A stretch of DNA of 5,448 nt from Sulfurovum sp. (GTDB lineage Bacteria; Campylobacterota; Campylobacteria; Campylobacterales; Sulfurovaceae), in assembly GCA_027066595.1 (NCBI GenBank), contig JAMONG010000279.1:1-5448 (forward strand), read 5' to 3'. Position numbers and translations under genes: made by a program. The notes under the pieces are model-generated. The model saw nothing but the letters and a program-made list of their open reading frames with translations. It searched no databases and was not told where the DNA came from. Positions 1 to 4,757 of this stretch are shown here, piece after piece. Positions within the stretch are counted from its first letter, which is position 1; each line of letters begins with the position of its first letter.

Positions 1-418
1 TAATGAGTAAATAAAGAGCGATACTCATAAGTTGCCATGCAATGGTAAGAATGATAAGGTTATTACTCATGACAAGAAGATATATAGCTGAAAAAATAAA
101 GTTTAAAAGTATAAAAAATCTTTTATACCCTGCTTCATCCCACATGTATTTAGTCGCATATTTACGTATAACAAGTCCCAATATGGCTACATAGGGCACA
201 AGTATAGAAGAGAGTTCGTTGTAGACAAGAAGCCCATCAAATCCATAGATGACAGTGTCATTACTCATGACATAGTACGTCCCATAAAGTCCTAAAAGAG
301 CCACAGTAGATGAGAAGAAGAGACTCACCTTTGGCATGAGTTTTTTGTTATCTAAAAATCCAATTAGAATCGCTATCAGAATTGGCATAAAAGGAATAAA
401 TAAAACCAGTTTTTCCAT
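1..418 (-). CDS. dabB: DabB-like proton-translocating membrane subunit (NuoL/MrpA superfamily), N-terminal part
   Basis: The gene runs off the left edge; 139 codons are visible from an ATG at 418. The protein opens with a hydrophobic helix (about residues 4-21), has further helices at about 34-50, 68-85 and 101-117, and enters another near 119-139. The stretch at residues 89-139 lines up with the NuoL family: TKYMWDEAGYKRFF, then LLVMSNNLIIL, then AWQLMSIALYLLI. NuoL proper usually reads GWEGVGLCSYLLI at the last motif. The AW-x-x-x-S-x-AL form is more typical of DabB, which with DabA (DUF2309) uses the ion gradient to drive intracellular accumulation of dissolved inorganic carbon. That assignment is inference, because dabA would lie beyond the window; an NADH dehydrogenase subunit 5 paralogue or an Mrp-type subunit is the alternative. 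The ribosome site is weak (GTGGGG ahead of the ATG), and an in-frame GTG lies four codons upstream at 430. A promoter-like TATAAT sits just upstream. Confidence 0.65.
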   Translation of the reverse strand, partial: MEKLVLFIPFMPILIAILIGFLDNKKLMPKVSLFFSSTVALLGLYGTYYVMSNDTVIYGFDGLLVYNELSSILVPYVAILGLVIRKYATKYMWDEAGYKRFFILLNFIFSAIYLLVMSNNLIILTIAWQLMSIALYLLI

Positions 419-438
419 TGAAAACCCCACTGTAATAA

Positions 439-444
439 ATTATA
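439..444 (-). promoter_or_regulatory. Probable -10 element for the dabB-like gene
   Basis: On the minus strand this is a perfect TATAAT, preceded by a T-rich stretch (about 452-475) with no recognisable -35. That is the usual form of housekeeping promoters in Campylobacterota. It would start transcription near 432, giving a leader of about 14 nt before the ATG at 418. It suggests that the membrane-protein gene is transcribed on its own rather than only by read-through from the gene ending at 813. In DNA this AT-rich, chance matches are common, so this is a prediction. Confidence 0.45.
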
Positions 445-539
445 GAAACTTAAAATAAAAAATAAAAGTCTTTATGTTTATAGTTACTTTATGTATTACG
501 CATACTTAAAAATACAAAAGTAAAATGTAACCTATCGCT

Positions 540-558
540 TTGTTTCTTTTTGAAACAA
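540..558. repeat. Palindrome TTGTTTC-N5-GAAACAA
   Basis: Two perfect 7-bp arms (540-546 and 552-558) flank a TTTTT centre, giving a 19-bp dyad typical in size of a dimeric repressor operator. No U-run follows on either strand, so it does not look like an intrinsic terminator. It lies about 110 bp upstream of the predicted start site of the dabB-like gene. The binding protein, if any, is unknown. Confidence 0.4.
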
Positions 559-573
559 GTTGAGACTCTTAGT

Positions 574-597
574 CTATATTGAAGCCCCTATATTGAA
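574..597. repeat. Direct repeat of CTATATTGAA, 14-bp period
   Basis: CTATATTGAA occurs at 574-583 and again at 588-597, separated by GCCC. Two identical 10-mers spaced slightly more than one helical turn apart could be paired regulator half-sites; chance is also plausible in AT-rich DNA. Confidence 0.35.
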
Positions 598-629
598 AGT
601 ATCATAGCTAAATTACTAAAGAGATACTT
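597..629. repeat. Inverted repeat AAGTATC / GATACTT
   Basis: Perfect 7-bp arms at 597-603 and 623-629 are separated by 19 nt. The long loop makes a stable RNA hairpin less likely. No function can be assigned. Confidence 0.3.
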
Positions 630-725
630 ATAGATGTCTTAGCATAGAACTATTTGTATCGGAATTGAGGTAAAATGAAACACATAAAAAAGTATATGAA
701 TGATGTAAAATAAGTAAAAGTTTTT

Positions 726-786
726 AAAAGAGTTAAAAAAGTGCGTAAAGTCTTAGTTTAGCTGTAACTCTTAGTCAAAAGAGTTA
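726..786. repeat. Direct repeat AAAAGAGTTA with an inverted copy between
   Basis: AAAAGAGTTA occurs exactly at 726-735 and at 777-786, 51 bp apart. Its partial reverse complement (TAACTCTT) lies between them at 765-772. The inverted copy can therefore pair with either flanking copy, giving two mutually exclusive hairpins in RNA from either strand. Confidence 0.5.
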
Positions 787-788
787 CA
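763..788 (-). terminator. Stem-loop downstream of the unknown 241-residue gene, possible terminator
   Basis: A perfect 10-bp stem (763-772 pairing with 779-788) encloses a 6-nt loop and begins 24 nt beyond the stop codon at 813-815 of the minus-strand gene. Its position suits a transcription terminator or 3' end stabiliser for that gene. It is not a classical intrinsic terminator: in the minus direction no U-run follows immediately, and the nearest T-rich stretch begins about 20 nt further on. The left arm can alternatively pair with a second copy of the right arm at 728-735, so two exclusive folds are possible. An operator function is the alternative. Confidence 0.45.
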
Positions 789-812
789 AAAAGGCTCATA
801 ATTTATGAAAGA

Positions 813-1538
813 TTATTCGCCAGTTCCTTTATAGATTTCATCGTAGTGTGCAGCAAGTTCTGTGGTGTAAACAGCAGCACTCATCACATCACAGTTAAAG
901 AGGTTAGAAAAACATGATGCTTCTTCAAAGATTTGGTCACTTTGACTAATCACTTTAGTGGCTTCAAGCAACCCTTGGTCATTTTGACTAGCATATTTGA
1001 GTGCTGCTAAGATAACTTCTATCTTTCTTCCTTCAAACTGTCCTTCTAGGAGTTCTTTGATGTAGCTATCATTTTCATAGGCATGTAAAAGTTTTTTGAC
1101 CTGCTCTGGACTCATGTATGCCCCACCACTAAATGCACCATCTAGCTTTTTACTTGTAAAGAGACCTTCGGTATATTCAAGTGGTACAACATCTTCCCAT
1201 GCTGTAGTATAGAGGTGATGAAATGTTTCATCTATAATAGCAGAGAAAGAACACCCTTGTACAAAGTAAAACTGCTCAAAGAAACCTTGCGAAAGTGCTA
1301 TAAAGTAAGCATGCCATTTATTGAAGTTGTCATAATCAAGCTCTCTTGAACGTTTGATGAGGGTGAGGTATTTATCTTTATAGTAAGTTTCTACTTCTTC
1401 ACGTGTATGGTTTTTTAGTTGTTCCTCTGGTATACGTAACTGTAATGTATCTGCATGACCAATATCTTCAAAGGTATCAAAATACCATTCTTTCATTTGT
1501 TCTTTTGTTATGGGATGATAACTTACACTAAGATCCAT
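813..1538 (-). CDS. Unassigned acidic soluble protein, 241 residues
   Basis: This is a complete gene, supported by an AAAAGGG ribosome site (complement of 1544-1550) five or so bases before the ATG at 1538 and by a strong promoter-like element upstream. I do not recognise the family. The protein has no signal peptide and no membrane segment, so it should be cytoplasmic. It carries about twice as many acidic as basic residues and is rich in Tyr and Phe. Notable stretches are an aromatic run around residues 73-94, an FHH pair at 106-108, and SGGAYMSPEQVKKLL at 137-151, which begins a helical region. There are three cysteines (96, 209, 216) without metal-site spacing. The SGGAY-MSPEQV stretch faintly recalls DUF1877/YfbM-type proteins, but this is too weak to name it. 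It is transcribed divergently from napA and followed at 395 bp by the dabB-like gene on the same strand; neither neighbour reveals its role. Confidence 0.85.
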   Translation of the reverse strand: MDLSVSYHPITKEQMKEWYFDTFEDIGHADTLQLRIPEEQLKNHTREEVETYYKDKYLTLIKRSRELDYDNFNKWHAYFIALSQGFFEQFYFVQGCSFSAIIDETFHHLYTTAWEDVVPLEYTEGLFTSKKLDGAFSGGAYMSPEQVKKLLHAYENDSYIKELLEGQFEGRKIEVILAALKYASQNDQGLLEATKVISQSDQIFEEASCFSNLFNCDVMSAAVYTTELAAHYDEIYKGTGE

Positions 1539-1630
1539 AGTAACCCTTTTGTTTTATTCGTTTAAACATGAAAATGACTGATACTAAATTTGAGTAGTAT
1601 AAGCAGACATAATAATGTTGGTTTGGCGGG

Positions 1631-1639
1631 ATTATAGCA
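1631..1639 (-). promoter_or_regulatory. Extended -10 promoter (TGCTATAAT) for the unknown gene
   Basis: Read on the minus strand the sequence is TGC-TATAAT, a perfect extended -10 (TGn-TATAAT), the strongest housekeeping promoter feature in Campylobacterota. No clear -35 is visible, which is normal there. The start site would be near 1624, leaving a leader of about 85 nt before the ATG at 1538. Confidence 0.6.
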
Positions 1640-1710
1640 TAGTGTAACTTTTGGTAAGGTGCATCTTCTATAGAGTGAATTATGAAGAAAAATAACGGTT
1701 CTCATTAAGG

Positions 1711-1766
1711 ATGAAGTTTTGTTTTTAAAAGCACTTCATTGATGGTTATTATTTAATAACATCAAT
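1711..1766. repeat. Two adjacent stem-loops in the napA upstream region
   Basis: The first pairs ATGAAGT (1711-1717) with ACTTCAT (1733-1739). The second pairs ATTGAT-G-GTTATT (1738-1750) with AATAACATCAAT (1755-1766), a 12-bp stem with one bulged G and a 4-nt loop. The two share bases 1738-1739. They lie upstream of the predicted napA start site, so unless a second, more distal start exists they act as DNA sites or belong to a separate transcript. The outer arms of the second stem contain TTGAT and ATCAA, the half-sites of the FNR box, but spaced too far apart for one FNR dimer. Confidence 0.4.
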
Positions 1767-1865
1767 TAGGTTGATGATATTTGTATAGTCAAAACGATGA
1801 ATATAAACGTCATTTATGGTATTTTTTCTTGCTTTTTTAATGAAAGTTACCCATAAGTATAATTG

Positions 1866-1879
1866 TTGATGTAAATCAA
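1866..1879 (+). promoter_or_regulatory. FNR/CRP-family binding site upstream of napA
   Basis: TTGAT-GTAA-ATCAA is a perfect match to the FNR consensus TTGAT-N4-ATCAA. Its centre lies at 1872.5. A regulator acting at the usual class II distance of -41.5 would place the transcription start at about 1914, just upstream of the napA ribosome site, so the geometry fits activation. In this phylum the protein could be FNR-like and oxygen-sensing or an NssR/Nss-type regulator responding to nitrogen oxides; the sequence does not say which. Confidence 0.8.
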
Positions 1880-1901
1880 TAATTATGATTATTAATATGG
1901 C

Positions 1902-1914
1902 TAGTCTATAGATG
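1902..1914 (+). promoter_or_regulatory. Predicted napA -10 region and start site
   Basis: TAGTCT at 1902-1907 keeps the conserved first, second and last bases of TATAAT and sits where a -10 is expected if the FNR-type site is centred at -41.5. An overlapping alternative is TATAGA at 1907-1912. A poor -10 with no -35 is typical of a promoter that depends on its activator. The start would be near 1914, with a leader of about 25 nt. Confidence 0.35.
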
Positions 1915-1927
1915 AGTATCATTTCTA

Positions 1928-1934
1928 AAGGAGG
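1928..1934 (+). promoter_or_regulatory. Ribosome binding site that fixes the napA start
   Basis: AAGGAGG is a near-perfect Shine-Dalgarno sequence lying 4 nt before the ATG at 1939. An in-frame ATG at 1912 would add nine residues (MSIISKGGN), but part of that extension is this ribosome site itself, it has no good ribosome site of its own, and it would push the twin-arginine motif inward. Confidence 0.85.
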
Positions 1935-1938
1935 AAAT

Positions 1939-4752
1939 ATGTCATTAAATAGACGTGATTTTTTGAAAAATTCAGCAGCTGTGGCAGCTGCAAGTGCAGT
2001 GGGAATAGCTGTTCCCCAAGAGGCACAAGCAGCAGCTAAACAAGCAGAATCTAAATGGAGATGGGACAAAGCAGCCTGTCGTTTCTGTGGAACAGGTTGT
2101 GGGATAATGCTTGCGACCAAAAAAGGTCGTATTGTTGCAGTTAAAGGTGACCCCGCAGCACCTGTAAATAGAGGTCTTAACTGTATTAAAGGGTATTTTA
2201 ATGCCAAAATAATGTATGGAGCAGACAGACTTAAAACACCACTGCTTCGTATGAATGAAAAAGGTGAGTTTGATAAAAAAGGTAAATTTAAACCAGTTTC
2301 TTGGGAACGTGCCTTTGATGAAATGGAACACCATGCAAAAAAAGCACTGAAAGCTTCTGGTCCAGAGGGTGTAGCAAACTTTGCTTCTGGGCAATACACA
2401 GTGATGGAAGGGTATGCTGCACAAAAAATGATGAAAGCAGGCTTCCGTTCTAATGCTATCGATCCAAATGCACGTCACTGTATGGCCTCTGCGGTGGTTG
2501 GTTTTTACCAAACTTTTGGTATCGATGAACCGAGTGGATGTTATGATGATATTGAATTGACCGATACGATTATTTCGTGGGGGTCAAATATGGCAGAGAT
2601 GCATCCGATTCTTTGGTCTCGTGTGACAGACAGAAAACTTTCAAATCCTGATAAAGTACAGATTGTTAATCTCTCTACCTATAGACACAGAACTTCTGAT
2701 ATCGCAGATATAGAGATTATCTTTACCCCTCAAACAGACTTGGCTCTTTGGAACTACATTGCACGTGAGATTGTGATGCGTGATGAAAAAGAGAAGATTA
2801 TAGATTGGGATTTTGTGAAAAAACATATGGTTTTTGCAACAGGTCCTACGAACATTGGTTATGGAATGAGACGTGAAGGTGAGAAATCACTCAAAGAGGG
2901 TAAATACTCTAAACTTGAAATGGAAGTCGTTTCTAAAGAGATGTCTAAGGTGCTCTCTGAAAATGAGGGTAAAGCACTTGAACCCTATGGGTACAAGGCT
3001 GGTGATACGATGAAACATACGCCAGGTACACTCAAACACTGGGAAATCTCTTTTGAAGACTATAAAAAATCTTTAGAGCCATATACCTTGGAATATACAG
3101 CTAAAGTAGCTAAGGGTGACCCAAATGAAGACATAGAAGTGTTCAAGAAAAAACTGCAAGCCTTGGCAGACCTCTATATAGAAAAGAGAAGAAAAGTCGT
3201 CTCTTTTTGGACGATGGGAATGAACCAACATACACGTGGTACCTGGGTCAATACTCTTTCGTATAATGTACACTTTTTGCTTAACAAACAAGCCAAACCA
3301 GGTTCTGGAGCATTTTCACTTACGGGTCAGCCGAGTGCTTGTGGAACAGCCAGAGAGGTAGGAACATTCTGTCATAGGCTTCCTGCTGATATGATGGTAA
3401 AAAATCCTAAACATAGAAAAATTACTGAAAAAGGTTGGCATATACCTGAAGGAACACTAAACCCTGTAGGAAACCAACACTTTATGAAAATCATGAGAGA
3501 TTTAGAAGATGGTCTGGTGAAATTTGCATGGGTAAGTGTGAACAATCCATGGCAAAACACTGCCAATGCAAACCACTGGATAAAAGCAGCACGTGAGATG
3601 GATAACTTTATTGTGACTTCAGATGGATACCCTGGTATTTCAGCAAAAGTTTCTGACCTTGTACTTCCTTCAGCGATGATTTACGAGAAGTGGGGAGCGT
3701 ATGGAAATGCAGAGCGTCGTACCCAACATTGGCGACAACAAGTACTCCCTGTTGGAGATGCTATGTCTGATACTTGGCAGTGGATAGAGTTTTCAAAACG
3801 CTTTACTGTTGGGGATCTTTGGGGTGAGACTACACTTAGAAATGGTAAAAAACTTCCAAACATCATGAAAGATGCTAAAAAAATGGGATATGACAAAAAT
3901 ACAACCATGTATGAAATTCTTTTTGCGAACAAAAGAGCTAAGTCCTATAAATTAACAGATACCTTCCCTCAAAAAGGATATGACGATTCAGATTCAAGAG
4001 GAGACAAGAGAAATGTACTAGGTTCTGATGGTAAACCTTGGAAAGGGTATGGATTTATGATTCATGAATACCTCTTTGAAGAGTATGCTTCCTTTGGACG
4101 TGGACATGGACATGACTTGGCTCCTTTTGAAGTCTATCATAAAGTAAGAGGACTTAAATGGCCAGTTGTTGATGGTAAAGAGACGCAGTGGCGATTTAAT
4201 GTGAAGTATGACCCTTATGCCGCCAAAGCAGCCAAAGAGTCTGGAGCAACAGACTTTGCATTTTACGGAACACTGGCTAAGGCATTGGCTCAGGGTGACC
4301 TCAAAGGGATTAACGATAAAAATAAAAAATCTCTTAAAAACAAAGCCAAAATCTATGCAAGACCGTATATGGATCCACCAGAAATGCCTGATGAAACGTA
4401 TGACACATGGCTTTGTACAGGGCGTGTACTAGAACACTGGCACTCAGGAACGATGACTATGAGAGTCCCTGAATTGTTCCGTGCAGTACCAGAGGCTCTG
4501 TGTTACATGAACCCTGAAGATGCTAAGAAAAAAGGCTTTAAACAAGGTAGTTTGATTTGGGTAGATTCACGTCGTGGTAAGGTAAAAGCCAGAGTAGAGA
4601 CCAGAGGGCGTAACCGTGTACCTCAAGGACTTGTTTTTGTCCCATGGTTTGATGAAAAAGTCTTCATTAATAAAGTATGTTTAGATGCGACATGTCCTAT
4701 GTCAAAACAGACAGACTTTAAAAAATGTGCAGTTAAACTCTATCAGGCATAA
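1939..4752 (+). CDS. napA: Periplasmic nitrate reductase, molybdenum catalytic subunit
   Basis: NapA reduces nitrate to nitrite in the periplasm, receiving electrons from NapB. The 937-residue protein opens with a twin-arginine signal (NRRDFLK at 4-10) and a probable cleavage site after AQA at about 31. Cys47, Cys50, Cys54 and Cys82 bind one [4Fe-4S] cluster, and Lys84 follows the last of them as in the family. Cys181 in ARHCMASAV is the expected molybdenum ligand. Further NapA signatures are GCYDDIE (200-206), WTMGMNQHTRG (424-434), SLTGQPSACGTAREVG (460-475) and the C-terminal molybdopterin domain from WLCTGRVLEHWH (824-835). It exceeds the roughly 830-residue gammaproteobacterial enzymes mainly through insertions at about 311-368 and in the last third, as is usual in Campylobacterota. 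napG follows after 5 nt, so the two are co-transcribed. The FNR-type site upstream suggests induction at low oxygen or with nitrogen oxides. All key residues are intact. Confidence 0.98.
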   Translation: MSLNRRDFLKNSAAVAAASAVGIAVPQEAQAAAKQAESKWRWDKAACRFCGTGCGIMLATKKGRIVAVKGDPAAPVNRGLNCIKGYFNAKIMYGADRLKTPLLRMNEKGEFDKKGKFKPVSWERAFDEMEHHAKKALKASGPEGVANFASGQYTVMEGYAAQKMMKAGFRSNAIDPNARHCMASAVVGFYQTFGIDEPSGCYDDIELTDTIISWGSNMAEMHPILWSRVTDRKLSNPDKVQIVNLSTYRHRTSDIADIEIIFTPQTDLALWNYIAREIVMRDEKEKIIDWDFVKKHMVFATGPTNIGYGMRREGEKSLKEGKYSKLEMEVVSKEMSKVLSENEGKALEPYGYKAGDTMKHTPGTLKHWEISFEDYKKSLEPYTLEYTAKVAKGDPNEDIEVFKKKLQALADLYIEKRRKVVSFWTMGMNQHTRGTWVNTLSYNVHFLLNKQAKPGSGAFSLTGQPSACGTAREVGTFCHRLPADMMVKNPKHRKITEKGWHIPEGTLNPVGNQHFMKIMRDLEDGLVKFAWVSVNNPWQNTANANHWIKAAREMDNFIVTSDGYPGISAKVSDLVLPSAMIYEKWGAYGNAERRTQHWRQQVLPVGDAMSDTWQWIEFSKRFTVGDLWGETTLRNGKKLPNIMKDAKKMGYDKNTTMYEILFANKRAKSYKLTDTFPQKGYDDSDSRGDKRNVLGSDGKPWKGYGFMIHEYLFEEYASFGRGHGHDLAPFEVYHKVRGLKWPVVDGKETQWRFNVKYDPYAAKAAKESGATDFAFYGTLAKALAQGDLKGINDKNKKSLKNKAKIYARPYMDPPEMPDETYDTWLCTGRVLEHWHSGTMTMRVPELFRAVPEALCYMNPEDAKKKGFKQGSLIWVDSRRGKVKARVETRGRNRVPQGLVFVPWFDEKVFINKVCLDATCPMSKQTDFKKCAVKLYQA

Positions 4753-4757
4753 ACAAG

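Larger units (their letters stand above)
419..812. other. Non-coding, repeat-rich spacer between two minus-strand genes
   Basis: This 394 bp of very AT-rich DNA has no open frame I would call a gene on either strand. It holds the presumed promoter of the dabB-like gene at its left end and a stem-loop just downstream of the stop at 813 on its right. Between them lie a TTGTTTC/GAAACAA palindrome, a short AGACT/AGTCT palindrome (563-575), a 10-bp direct repeat, and a long-loop inverted repeat; the main ones are listed separately. The longest start-to-stop reading with a good ribosome site is only 12 codons (675-713, plus strand). Possible roles are transcription termination, operator sites or an unannotated small RNA; the sequence alone does not decide. 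Confidence 0.6.
1539..1938. other. Divergent regulatory spacer between the unknown gene and napA
   Basis: This 400-bp region has no credible gene. From left to right it holds the leader and extended -10 promoter of the minus-strand gene, two adjacent stem-loops (1711-1766), a T-rich tract (about 1820-1838), the FNR/CRP-type palindrome and the napA ribosome site. Very short start-to-stop readings exist (for example 1797-1856, plus strand, 19 codons), but none has a convincing ribosome site plus protein-like composition. Confidence 0.6.

Noticed and set aside
1820..1838. T-rich tract that might be a terminator tail
   Set aside because: No stable stem immediately precedes it on the plus strand, so it more likely contributes to promoter or DNA-bending character.
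1848..1854. TACCCAT, a match to the NarL heptamer TACYYMT
   Set aside because: A single degenerate heptamer is expected by chance, and NarXL-type control of nap is not typical of this phylum.
1797..1856. 19-codon plus-strand start-to-stop reading upstream of napA
   Set aside because: No ribosome site, no similarity, and it crosses a T-rich tract that yields an unconvincing composition.
1749..2399. Long minus-strand reading frame opposite the start of napA
   Set aside because: It overlaps conserved napA codons for the signal peptide and [4Fe-4S] region, has no plausible ribosome site and translates to low-quality sequence; it is a shadow frame.
1972..2511. Second minus-strand frame of about 179 codons inside napA
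   Set aside because: It is rich in Cys, Phe and His because it mirrors napA codons; it has no start signals and does not resemble a protein family.
4208..4432. Plus-strand frame of 74 codons inside napA
   Set aside because: Out-of-frame reading within a conserved part of NapA; no independent start signal.
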